From assembly GCF_026393345.1 (NCBI RefSeq), contig NZ_JAPLAI010000030.1, positions 35,598-99,597 on the forward strand: DNA of 64,000 nucleotides. Reading direction: 5' to 3'. Below the pieces are notes generated by a model. That model did no database searches and was not told the DNA's origin. It saw nothing but the letters and a program-made list of their open reading frames with translations. The number at the start of each line of letters is the position of its first letter. Position 1 is the first letter of the stretch. Both the position numbers and the translations under genes were made by a program. The stretch is from Microbacterium sp. GTDB lineage: Bacteria; Actinomycetota; Actinomycetes; Actinomycetales; Microbacteriaceae. This document shows positions 27,401 through 34,672 of the stretch, piece after piece.

Positions 27401-28929
27401 ACGAACTCGCGGCGGTGTACAGCTTCAGCCGCCTCCCGAATCCTCGGACGGATGAGCGGCTCCCGCTGGGTGTGCTCGATCACCCCGAAAGTCAGTCGCA
27501 GCCGACGGCCTTCTACGAACCGGATCGTGACGGCAACCTCGCGATCTACGGCACGGGCGGCTCCGGCAAGAGCACCGTCCTCCGCACGATCGCGGTCGCC
27601 GCTGCCGCGACGACCCGGAACGGTGGTCCCACCCACGTGTACGGACTCGATTTCGGGTCACGCGGTCTCAGCATGCTCGAAGGCCTGCCGCATGTGGGGG
27701 CGATCGTTTCCGGTGACGACGACGAGCGGGTCGTCCGCACCATCCGGATGCTGCGCGACATCGTCGACGAACGTGCCGTGCGCTACGCCGCGGTGAGTGC
27801 CGACACGATCGGCGAGTACCGCCGGCTCGCGAACGCTCCGCAGGAGCCGCGCATGCTCCTTCTGGTGGACGGCATCGGTGTGTTCAAGGAGCAATACGAG
27901 TTCGGACCGGTGAATCTGTCGCCCTGGTACACCGCGTTCGCACAGATCGCGGCGGACGGGCGCGGTGTCGGCGTGCACATCGTCGTCGCCGGAGACCGGC
28001 CCAACTCGGTGCCGAACTCGATCGCATCGACCGTGCAGCGCCGAGTGGTGCTGCGCATGGCGAACGACGACGAGTACCTCATGCTCGGTGTTCCCAAAGA
28101 CGTGCTGAGCGCGTCGTCGCCCGCCGGGCGGGGGATCCTCGATGGCAATGAGGTGCAGGTTGCGATCCTGGGCGAGAGCAGCAACGTCGCCGTGCAGGCG
28201 CGCGAGATGAAGCGTCTCGCGGCCTCGCTCGGGCGTGCCGGTGGGGCACGCCCGGCGCCCGTGCGGCGGCTCGACGACTCGATCTCGTTGGCGTCGCTGC
28301 CCGCGGGGTCGCCCGGTCGTCCGGTGATCGGGGTGGATGACGTGACCCTTGGGCCCGCGGTGCTTCCCGGGTTCGGCCCGCTCCTGGTTGCAGGGCCGCC
28401 GGCGAGCGGGCGGACCACGGCTCTCGCGACCATCCGTGCGGGGCTGGCGCAATCGGACCCCGCCGTCACGCGCGTACTCGTCTCGCCGCGCCGCTCGCAG
28501 TTGGCTCGCGCGGCCTGGGGCGAAATCGCCACCGGGCCGGAGGAGGCGGCGGCGCTCGCACAGCGGCTGGTGGCCGCCGTGGAGCAGGGTACGGGGGAGC
28601 GCTTCGCGGTGTTCCTCGAGGCGCTGCCGGAGTTCACCGGGACCTCCGCGGAGTTCGACCTCGAGCGTCTCATCCGTGTTCTCGCACGCGAAGACCACCT
28701 CGTGATCGGCGAAGGCGAGACATCGACGTGGCAGCAGGCATACACGCTCGCCGGTCCCATGAAGGCAGGGCGTCGCGGACTTCTGCTCGTCCCGGGCGAG
28801 ATGGACGGCGACACCTTCATGGGCACACCGCTCGGCCGGTTGCGTCGCGCGGACTTCCCGCCGGGGAGAGGATTCCTGATCGTCAACGGGCGGGCGTCGA
28901 AGCTGCAGATCGCGCAGGTGGACGCGTGA
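24493..28929 (+). CDS. EssC/EccC-type FtsK-SpoIIIE ATPase with ubiquitin-like and FHA N-terminus
   Basis: The ATG at 24493 overlaps the previous stop (ATGA) and gives 1,478 residues. Residues 1-95 look like a ubiquitin/YukD-like fold (ending SLAESGLLSGTAVEVV). Residues about 103-196 are an FHA domain (VIGRDRAADLRL, VSKQHARL, DLNSANGV). Two membrane helices lie at about 237-280. Three FtsK-type ATPase domains follow. ATPase 1 has GGTTGAGKS (Lys701) and VIVVDEFAALV. ATPase 2 has GTGGSGKST (Lys1026) and MLLLVDGIG. In ATPase 3 the Walker Lys is Arg1307 (GPPASGRTT). This is the motor of type VII secretion, which binds and exports WXG100 substrates encoded next door. The N-terminal FHA resembles Firmicutes EssC more than mycobacterial EccC. 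Confidence 0.9.
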   Translation: MKLKLTLRRPGGAVDLTVSADATATVADVARMLLIADPQNAGAVDEGAVTLRVSDVAGADAARTVNGDASLAESGLLSGTAVEVVRESGRFSSAEGGRGAPVATVRVLAGPDAGREFAVPAGASVIGRDRAADLRLTDPMVSKQHARLNVGESVEILDLNSANGVIVGGSLVTRAALSPSDVVVVGDTSLCVVRTQQPPQASTTPQVDHVRSPRVVPLYPGVEFAAPTPPKVPQQQRFPFIALVAPLLLGAVLWAVTQQLLGVIMMAMSPILLVGAFVDQTLTSRRDLKAQRKAFDEGMLRTQERLEKARDEERRVRRTELPSSAELQQDSRRLGPLLWTERVESPRFLVVNVGAGRALARNRVALPQSQDTLPHCWDQLLGLQLEFSTVDDVPVAVDLALAGSLGYAGPQGTVQAVARSAVFQIAARHSPAEVAIAAIVSPGTRAEWEWLKWLPHASSSHSALTGPHLADATGTASALLARIEGMIEARTEGGASLRGPIDPAKSEERPVPVVPAVVLVVENGAPVDRARLTRIVERGPDAGVHVVWCAPRVEQLPAACRSFVVIDAAASVGAAGQVRLGERTSPVTLEMLDVVTAEQLARLLSPVVDVGVPEADDSDLPRSVAYPTLTGMEILGESDAVVERWRQNGSLVARDGTAPVRRKKEGNLRAIVGHAGSEPFVLDLRADGPHALVGGTTGAGKSEFLQAWVLGMAAAHSPDRLTFLFVDYKGGTAFADCVKLPHTVGLVTDLSPHLVRRALTSLRAELRYREHLLNAKKAKDLVSLEKTGDPDCPPSLVIVVDEFAALVQEVPDFVDGVVDVAQRGRSLGLHLVLATQRPAGVIKDNLRANTNLRIALRMADADDSVDILGDKMAAYFDPSIPGRGAAKRGPGRITAFQTGYAGGRTTGEPPVPRIDVEELDFGGHAVWEPPAVEAVEEAEPGPTDIARIVATVRGAATIAAVAEPRRPWLDELAAVYSFSRLPNPRTDERLPLGVLDHPESQSQPTAFYEPDRDGNLAIYGTGGSGKSTVLRTIAVAAAATTRNGGPTHVYGLDFGSRGLSMLEGLPHVGAIVSGDDDERVVRTIRMLRDIVDERAVRYAAVSADTIGEYRRLANAPQEPRMLLLVDGIGVFKEQYEFGPVNLSPWYTAFAQIAADGRGVGVHIVVAGDRPNSVPNSIASTVQRRVVLRMANDDEYLMLGVPKDVLSASSPAGRGILDGNEVQVAILGESSNVAVQAREMKRLAASLGRAGGARPAPVRRLDDSISLASLPAGSPGRPVIGVDDVTLGPAVLPGFGPLLVAGPPASGRTTALATIRAGLAQSDPAVTRVLVSPRRSQLARAAWGEIATGPEEAAALAQRLVAAVEQGTGERFAVFLEALPEFTGTSAEFDLERLIRVLAREDHLVIGEGETSTWQQAYTLAGPMKAGRRGLLLVPGEMDGDTFMGTPLGRLRRADFPPGRGFLIVNGRASKLQIAQVDA

Positions 28930-28946
28930 GCGCCACATCGTCCGGT

Positions 28947-28964
28947 GTGGGGATTTCTCCCCAT
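28947..28964. promoter_or_regulatory. 18-bp palindrome upstream of the WXG100 gene (site 2 of 3)
   Basis: GTGGGGATTTCTCCCCAT contains a perfect TGGGGA-N4-TCCCCA inverted repeat. It lies in the 140-bp gap between the EssC-type gene and the WXG100 gene, about 105 bp before the WXG100 start. It matches the arms of the sites at 9473 and 36773 and marks a separate promoter for the substrate unit. Confidence 0.65.
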
Positions 28965-29069
28965 CGACGCATCCTGCAGCCACTCAATAGCTTTGCCTCA
29001 TCGCACCAGCGGGGGGCGAATGGCCGGTCCGGGAGTCGGGTCGGTACACCGAAGGGAATGGGGTAGATC

Positions 29070-29336
29070 ATGGCCGTTTGGGGACTCGACGTTCAGCAGG
29101 TTCGTCAGCTCAGCTCGCAGCTCAATCAGAAGGCAGGCGACATCGACAGCATCCTGTCGACGCTCACCGGCGCGCTCAACGGCACGCAGTGGGAGGGGCC
29201 GGACGCCAATCAGTTCCGCAACGACTGGAGCGGTCAGTACACGTCGTCGCTGAAGCAGGTCGCGCAGGCCCTCCGGGACGCCGCGCAGAAGGCGACGCAG
29301 AACGCGAACGCGCAGGAGCAGACGTCCAACGCATGA
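29070..29336 (+). CDS. WXG100-family (EsxA-like) secreted protein
   Basis: This is an 88-residue, helical, Gln- and Ala-rich protein with the hairpin-turn motif W41-E-G43 (TQWEGPDANQF). Length and layout are those of EsxA/EsxB proteins, which dimerise as four-helix bundles and are exported by the EssC/EccC motor. The gene follows the ATPase gene directly with its own upstream palindrome. The C-terminal tail is Asn/Gln-rich; a strict YxxxD/E export signal is not visible. The second WXG-like protein next to it may be its partner. Confidence 0.9.
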   Translation: MAVWGLDVQQVRQLSSQLNQKAGDIDSILSTLTGALNGTQWEGPDANQFRNDWSGQYTSSLKQVAQALRDAAQKATQNANAQEQTSNA

Positions 29337-29397
29337 CCCGCGAGGGGAAGTGGGCGGTCGGCTCGCTTCCCCTGCGGTCCTGACCGGGGGAGAAACG

Positions 29398-30195
29398 ATG
29401 GGCGGAATGTACGGCGCCGATGTCGCGCAGTTGCGGCAACTGGCGACGCAGTTCGAGCGGTCGGCCGCGCAGCTGGATGCGGACCGCATGAGCGTCGGCA
29501 ATGCGATCCAGGTCAGCTCGTGGATCGGCCCGGTTGCCGTGCGCTTTCGACACGAGTGGGATTCGTCCCACAGTCGACGGGTGCATGACGCCGCACTGCG
29601 CCTGCGAGAGGCCGCGTCGGCGCTGCGGCGTAACGCGGACGATCAGGACAAGACGAGTGCGGCCGATGGGCGCTCCGGATCGAGCGCGGGAGGCCGGGGA
29701 GGGGGCTCGGGTACGACGCCGGACTTGTCATCGCTCCCCGATGAGATGCGCCGGCAGCTACAGGCGCTGATCGACGCGATCCGCGAGGGCAAGGTCGGCC
29801 GGGTTAAGCCCTGGGAGCTGATCGGCCTTCTCGGTAAGGCGGCCTCCCTCAAGGGCGTGGATATGACTTTCTTGAAGTTCTTCGGCGCGGCGTTCGATGG
29901 TGTGGACATCGCCAACAAACTCATCGACGGCGATCCGTCGGTGATGTTCAGCGCCTCTCATGCCCTCGCGGATCTCATGGGGCACGCGAAGGACCCCGTC
30001 GGAAAGCTCGTCAGCCTGAATCTGCATGCCTGGACGGACGTTATCGAGGAGTCGAGCAAGGCCGATTTTAGCGCGGCGACGCGTGAGCGAGTCGGAAACT
30101 ACATCGTGAACAACCCCGCCGAAACCATCGGCATCGTCGGGGAGTCCGTCGTTGAGGTGGGCAGACGCTTCGTCGGCTGGTTGCCGATTCCCTAG
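29398..30195 (+). CDS. WXG100-like protein with a C-terminal extension
   Basis: The ATG at 29398 has GGGGGAG at good spacing and gives 265 residues. Residues 1-90 are a WXG100-like helical hairpin with W42-I-G44 (SSWIGPVAVRF). A Gly/Ser-rich linker (SSAGGRGGGSG) leads to a helical domain of about 155 residues (LPDEMRRQLQALIDAIREG, FFGAAFDGVDIANKLIDG) that I do not recognise. The layout, secretion hairpin plus linker plus domain, is that of type VII substrates carrying an effector or structural module. No toxin motif is visible and no obvious immunity gene is paired with it. It probably pairs with the WXG100 protein just upstream. Confidence 0.75.
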   Translation: MGGMYGADVAQLRQLATQFERSAAQLDADRMSVGNAIQVSSWIGPVAVRFRHEWDSSHSRRVHDAALRLREAASALRRNADDQDKTSAADGRSGSSAGGRGGGSGTTPDLSSLPDEMRRQLQALIDAIREGKVGRVKPWELIGLLGKAASLKGVDMTFLKFFGAAFDGVDIANKLIDGDPSVMFSASHALADLMGHAKDPVGKLVSLNLHAWTDVIEESSKADFSAATRERVGNYIVNNPAETIGIVGESVVEVGRRFVGWLPIP

Positions 30196-30222
30196 CCGGA
30201 CAGACAAGGAAGACGGATCGAC

Positions 30223-30840
30223 ATGGTTGATGCAGTGAAGTTGACGGACGATGAGGTGGTTGCCCTCGCGGGTCGCGTGGGAGGTGCATGGATGGGGCCT
30301 TTACCGTCTGTCGATGACGGAAACTCGGTGAGCCTCATGCAGGCATTCCTGCGCGGCGAGCGAAGTTTCGCGATGCGGGGCGGGGTCGTCATGTCTTCAG
30401 AAGGAGTGACATACTCTCTCGCCGACCTCGGGGACATGTTCGGGGATGCGTTCGGAGTGAGGCCACAGCTGCTCGGTTATGTTGCTGACCGCAGCACGCC
30501 GACCGTGCCTGCCGGAACCTCGATCGCGGTGTTCAGGCGCGACGAAGCGAGCCGCATCGTCGCTCTGACGCGGCGCGAGGGGATTACTGAGTTTGCCTTG
30601 GTGGACTCAACCAGCGCTCGCCAGATCATTCGGACGATGTGGGAGGCGCCTTCGGCGGCGACCGAGAATACGGGAATGCTCGCGGTCGTCTTGGCCGCCC
30701 CCACGGGCGAGTCGTCAGGCCGCACTCTGACCGTGACCAAGGACACCGCCCACGAGGGCACATTCGACGCTGATGGTGTGAACTTCGTCGTGCGTGGCCT
30801 CGCAGACGGATCGTTGGAAGAACTCCTGGCCGGGGTGTAG
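30223..30840 (+). CDS. unknown type VII-associated protein
   Basis: This soluble 205-residue protein has a ribosome site AAGGAAG and no signal or membrane segment. The pattern is alternating strands and helices (TSIAVFRRDEASRIVALTRR, NTGMLAVVLAAPTG). It lies between the WXG-like gene and an FHA gene in one unit. A cytosolic chaperone of the EspG kind is possible by position and size, but no EspG signature can be pointed to, so the function stays unknown. Confidence 0.6.
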   Translation: MVDAVKLTDDEVVALAGRVGGAWMGPLPSVDDGNSVSLMQAFLRGERSFAMRGGVVMSSEGVTYSLADLGDMFGDAFGVRPQLLGYVADRSTPTVPAGTSIAVFRRDEASRIVALTRREGITEFALVDSTSARQIIRTMWEAPSAATENTGMLAVVLAAPTGESSGRTLTVTKDTAHEGTFDADGVNFVVRGLADGSLEELLAGV

Positions 30841-30873
30841 CGGCAGGCATGGGGATGTGGTGGGGAATAACTG

Positions 30874-32076
30874 ATGGCCAAGCCGCATAAGTATGCCTGG
30901 AACGGGCTGGATGCTGAGACGTCACTGTCGATCGAGACGATCGCCAACATGGCGCAGCGAGCCGCGCTCGAAAGCACGGGCGATCTACTCAAGGGCAAGC
31001 AACGCATCGTCTCGGTGAAGTCGACGGACCGCGAGATCGAGTTCCGCATCAATGATTTCTTGATCTCGTTCAACAAGCTCCTCGTCTTCACGCTGGGGTT
31101 CACCGAACGCAACGGCCGGGTCTACGCATCCACCTCGATCGACTGGTACATCACCAACCAGACGACGGTCGGCGGGTTCATCCCGGTGAGCAGCAAGGTG
31201 ATGGTGGCGCACCACACGTTCATGCAGTTCGTGCGGAACCTCGCCGGGCAGATCCACGCCGCCGACCCGACCGCTCGCGTCACGATCCGAGAGGGCGTGC
31301 AGACGCTGGGAGCACCGCAGGCCGCGGCATCCTCGACCTCAGGATCCGCAGTGCCCCCGGCTCCTCTAGCGGCGGCACCGACCGGGGTGCCCGCCCCGCC
31401 GCCGCCGCCGATGCCGCCGCCGATGCCGATGCCGATGGCCGGCAGGCTGCCTGTGCCGCCGCCCCCGCCACCCGGCAGTGCGCATCCGGTGCCCCCGCCC
31501 CCGCCACCACCCGGTGATGCGCGCTCCGTGCCTCCTCCTCCTCCTCCTGCCGCCGCCTCGACGGCCATCGTCACGGGGGTTCCGCGCGCCACGCTTCCGC
31601 CGGTCCCTCCGGTCTCGCTTCCGCCCGCGGAGGTCGCTGTTCCCGCTGCCGCCGCGTCGATGAACGCCGTGGTGGCAGGGATATTCGCCGAAGACGACGA
31701 TCTGGAAGCGACACGGCTGAACCAGGCGTCCGGCGTGGCCCGTCCGTGGATGCTGACACTTGCGGACGGTCGCCGCATCCCGATGTCGTCGATGCCGGTG
31801 GCGGTCGGGCGCGGGCCCGTCGCGCCGGCGAGCCACCCGACGGCAACGGCGCTCGCGGTCAGCGACCCACACTCATCGGTGTCGAAGACGCACGCCGTGC
31901 TCGAGGTCCGCGACGGGATGCTGTGGGTCACCGATCTGCACTCGACCAATGGCACGAAGGTGACCAACGATGTCGGCGAGGCCACCTCGTGCCCGCCTGG
32001 CGTTGCGATGCCTGTCGGCAACGAATGGACGGTATCGATGGGGGAGTTCATGATCAGCGCTGAGTTGGAGTCCTGA
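30874..32076 (+). CDS. proline-rich FHA-domain protein (locus FHA 4)
   Basis: This 400-residue protein has three parts. Residues 1-135 form a compact domain of unknown family (YAWNGLDAETSLSIETIANM, SIDWYITNQTTVGGFIPVSS). Residues about 145-250 are a Pro/Ala/Met-rich linker with runs of five to six prolines. Residues about 290-400 are an FHA domain with VGRGP, VSKTHAVLEV and DLHSTNGTKV. The FHA core is intact and should read phosphothreonine. There is no membrane segment. The DLHSTNGT block is identical in the DUF805-FHA protein at 32626, so the two FHA domains are close relatives. Confidence 0.8.
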   Translation: MAKPHKYAWNGLDAETSLSIETIANMAQRAALESTGDLLKGKQRIVSVKSTDREIEFRINDFLISFNKLLVFTLGFTERNGRVYASTSIDWYITNQTTVGGFIPVSSKVMVAHHTFMQFVRNLAGQIHAADPTARVTIREGVQTLGAPQAAASSTSGSAVPPAPLAAAPTGVPAPPPPPMPPPMPMPMAGRLPVPPPPPPGSAHPVPPPPPPPGDARSVPPPPPPAAASTAIVTGVPRATLPPVPPVSLPPAEVAVPAAAASMNAVVAGIFAEDDDLEATRLNQASGVARPWMLTLADGRRIPMSSMPVAVGRGPVAPASHPTATALAVSDPHSSVSKTHAVLEVRDGMLWVTDLHSTNGTKVTNDVGEATSCPPGVAMPVGNEWTVSMGEFMISAELES

Positions 32077-32077
32077 G

Positions 32078-32629
32078 ATGTGGAGCGGCTACGACACGCT
32101 CCTCCTCGTGACCGGCATCCTCACGGCGGCCATCGCCCTCATTCCGATACCCACCATCGAGGCGAAGACCCGCATTTCGGCGGTCGCGATCGGTGGAGCG
32201 GTCGTCGTGCTCTCGCTGATCCTGGGCAGCCTGGCGAGCTTCACCTATCCGGCGCTGGTGACTGTCGCGCCAGTGATCCCGATCGTCGCAGCCGGGGCGA
32301 TCGCCAAGTCGGCGTGGGAACGTCAGAAGCATCGGGATGCGGCGAGCCGAGGGGAACCCGGCGCGACCCCGCAGGCAGGTTACTCGGCGGCTTTCGTTGC
32401 CCGGTCGGCGCCTGTTTCGCCCGCACATGTGCCGAGTGCGGCCGCCGACGACGATCGTACGCGGGCGTGGACGGCACTGTTCGATCCCGTCACGCCACCC
32501 GGAACCCTTGCCGAGATCGCGGCGTCGTACCCGGAGTTCGCCCCGCAGATCGCGGCGCACCCGCAGTGCTACCCGGGCCTGCGGGAGTGGGCCCAGACGC
32601 AGGCCGCCACCGATGGAGGCACCCCATGA
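32078..32629 (+). CDS. small membrane protein with C-Y-P-x-L-R-x-W-A (LRV-like) module
   Basis: This 183-residue protein has two or three membrane helices in residues 5-85, a linker, and a C-terminal module of about 50 residues: RTRAWTALFDPVTPPGTLAE ending HPQCYPGLREWAQ. The same module opens the protein at 33592-34665 and resembles the variant leucine-rich-repeat type found in actinobacterial envelope proteins. It starts one base after the previous stop, and its own stop overlaps the next start (ATGA), so the unit is tightly coupled. Function unknown; it may recruit partners to the membrane. Confidence 0.7.
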   Translation: MWSGYDTLLLVTGILTAAIALIPIPTIEAKTRISAVAIGGAVVVLSLILGSLASFTYPALVTVAPVIPIVAAGAIAKSAWERQKHRDAASRGEPGATPQAGYSAAFVARSAPVSPAHVPSAAADDDRTRAWTALFDPVTPPGTLAEIAASYPEFAPQIAAHPQCYPGLREWAQTQAATDGGTP

Positions 32630-33576
32630 CATATTCCCGTCCGAGCGGTGAGCCGCCGCTGGACCGGCCGTACGCGGGGGCGCCATTCGGGGCGGCCGTC
32701 CGGCGGTTCTGGAAGAAGGCCTTCACCTTCTCGGGCCGCGCCAGTCGGTCGGAGTTCTGGCTGGGTTACCTGGGGTGCCTGGCATGGGGTTCGCTCCTGT
32801 TCCTGCCCGGCCTCCTGTTGCTGCTCGTGGGTGGTGCGATGGCCGCACTGACTTGGGTGCTCTGGGTGGGGATGCTTCTCCTCGTGGTCTCCTCGCTGTT
32901 CGCGGTGGTGATCGTGATCCCGATGATCGCGCTGTCGGTGCGCAGACTTCACGACGCCAATCAGTCAGGCGCCTTGTACCTGCTGAACTTCATCCCCGTC
33001 ATCGGCGGGGTCGTTCTGCTGCTCCTGCTCGCGCAGCCGTCGAATCCCGCAGGGTCACGTTTCGACGTGCGCTCGTACCCGGAGTTCGTACCGCCTGCCC
33101 CCGCGCCCTCGCTCGCGATGCCGGTGCCCGCACCGATGACATCGATTCAGCCGATGTGGGCTCCCGCCTCCGCGGTACCGACGGTTGCCGCAGCGCAGGC
33201 GGGTGCGCTGGAAGAGACGCGCAAGTCGGCACCGCTCGCAGCGGCCGGCTGGCTGCTCGCACTGCCCGACGGACGGGTGTTGCCGATCAGCGGTGCGGTC
33301 TACGTGGGGCGCGCCCCGGCAGCACCCGTCGGTGAGCCGTCCGCCCTCCTCGTGCCGGTGGACGAGGCTGCGCGTTCGATGTCGAAGACACACGGCCGCA
33401 TCTCATTGACGCCGCTGGGTCTTCAGGTGACCGACCTGCACTCCACGAATGGCACGGTGCTCACGCGCCCTGGCCACGCGCCGGTGTCGCTTGCGCCGGG
33501 GGTTGCCGCTCTCGCGACCGACGGTGCGACGGTGAGGTTCGGCGACTGGGCGGTCGAACTCCGCAAGAACCTGTGA
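32626..33576 (+). CDS. DUF805 membrane protein with C-terminal FHA domain (locus FHA 5)
   Basis: The ATG at 32626 overlaps the previous stop (ATGA); 316 residues. Residues about 20-145 are a DUF805 membrane domain (FWKKAFTFSGRASRSEFWLG, SVRRLHDANQSG) with three to four helices. A Pro/Ala/Met linker follows, then an FHA domain (about 205-316) with VGRAP, MSKTHGRISL and DLHSTNGTVL. This tethers a phosphothreonine reader to the membrane near the EssC-type motor. DUF805 fused to FHA is a recurrent actinobacterial arrangement; its exact role is not known. Confidence 0.82.
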   Translation: MTYSRPSGEPPLDRPYAGAPFGAAVRRFWKKAFTFSGRASRSEFWLGYLGCLAWGSLLFLPGLLLLLVGGAMAALTWVLWVGMLLLVVSSLFAVVIVIPMIALSVRRLHDANQSGALYLLNFIPVIGGVVLLLLLAQPSNPAGSRFDVRSYPEFVPPAPAPSLAMPVPAPMTSIQPMWAPASAVPTVAAAQAGALEETRKSAPLAAAGWLLALPDGRVLPISGAVYVGRAPAAPVGEPSALLVPVDEAARSMSKTHGRISLTPLGLQVTDLHSTNGTVLTRPGHAPVSLAPGVAALATDGATVRFGDWAVELRKNL

Positions 33577-33591
33577 CCGCTCGGTGCCGAC

Positions 33592-34665
33592 ATGAATGAC
33601 GAGGCGGAGGCCCGCGAGCGGGCATGGTACGCACTGCACGATCCGGCAACGGATGCGGTGGCGCTCGCCGCCATCGCCGAGCGCCACCCTGAGTTCGCGG
33701 GTGCGATCGCGCAGCATCCGAACTGCTATCCGGATCTTCGCGTGTGGGCGGAGAGCCAGGATGCAGCCTCAGCCCTCTCCGGCGTCGCGACCGACCCGGT
33801 TCACCCCGACCCGGTTCACCCCGACCCCGCGCATCCAGTTCCCGCGCACTCTGCTCCTGCCCGGAGAGACCGGGTGAAGCCCGCATCGTCGCACCGGGCC
33901 GGGTGGATCATCGCGGCGGGGGCCGCGGCGACGATTCTGCTCGGGGGCGGAGCCGTTTGGGCGGCGGTCGCGCTCATTCCGGCCAGCCCCACCCCCTCCG
34001 GTGGCACAGAGGTGATGGCGGGGGAGGGAGGGCGTGTGCTTGCGGGGGAGCCGGTGTACATCGGTGACGAGCTGGACTGGTTCCTCCTCGACGAGAACAC
34101 GCTCAGCGGCTATTTCCCTGATGCTGGCGACATGACGACCACGCCGTCCTTCGCCATGGTGGGGGAGTCTGAGGGGGTGCACACGTCTCCCGACGCGTGC
34201 ATGTCGTGGGTGATCCCGGACGACTGGATGGTCGTCAATGCGCGCCGGACCACCTGGCCGGTCGCCGGTGGGGAGTCGTGGGCGGGCGGTGCGTACGGCG
34301 TGTATCAATTCCCGACAGGGGAACTGGCGGCGAACTACTACGACCGCCTCGCCGGGACGGCAGCGGAGTGCGCCTTGTTCGATACCCTCGGCCCCGATGA
34401 GAGCGTGTACGGCACGACTCAGCTGCAGGTGGTCGCGGGATCTGCAGGCGACGGGGCGGTGGTGGTCGATGCCCGGGGCACGGACTCGCTGGGGCGGACG
34501 CAGATGACGACCCGCGCGTACGCGCTCGAGGGCAACGTGGTCGTCGCGATCGCCGCCGACCGGACCCAGGAGACCATCGTCGACGCGGAGGGCCTCGTGA
34601 CGGATCTGCGCGAGCGCATCGCTCAGGCCAGGACGGCGCTCACGGAGAAGATCGGCTACCGCTGA
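33592..34665 (+). CDS. membrane protein: LRV-like module, single helix, PknH-like sensor domain
   Basis: This 357-residue protein begins with the same module as the protein at 32078 (RAWYALHDPATDAVALAAIA, then HPNCYPDLRVWAE). A linker contains three DPVHP-like units. One membrane helix lies near 105-130. The extracellular part of about 220 residues (DACMSWVIPDDWMV, YYDRLAGTAAECALFD, TTRAYALEGNVVVAIAADR) resembles the Cys-containing sensor domain at the C-terminus of mycobacterial PknH. It could be an outside-in sensor without a kinase, acting with the locus kinase. Its stop faces the convergent VWA gene 7 bp away. Confidence 0.7.
   Translation: MNDEAEARERAWYALHDPATDAVALAAIAERHPEFAGAIAQHPNCYPDLRVWAESQDAASALSGVATDPVHPDPVHPDPAHPVPAHSAPARRDRVKPASSHRAGWIIAAGAAATILLGGGAVWAAVALIPASPTPSGGTEVMAGEGGRVLAGEPVYIGDELDWFLLDENTLSGYFPDAGDMTTTPSFAMVGESEGVHTSPDACMSWVIPDDWMVVNARRTTWPVAGGESWAGGAYGVYQFPTGELAANYYDRLAGTAAECALFDTLGPDESVYGTTQLQVVAGSAGDGAVVVDARGTDSLGRTQMTTRAYALEGNVVVAIAADRTQETIVDAEGLVTDLRERIAQARTALTEKIGYR
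33793..33837. repeat. three 15-bp tandem units coding DPVHP-type repeats
   Basis: Two identical copies of GACCCGGTTCACCCC are followed by a degenerate third. They encode Asp-Pro-Val-His-Pro repeats in the juxtamembrane linker and could expand or contract in frame. Confidence 0.75.
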
Positions 34666-34672
34666 ATCGGTG

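Noticed and set aside
30857..30873. Fourth TGGGGA palindrome before the gene at 30874
   Set aside because: TGGGGAATAA is present but the TCCCCA arm is absent.
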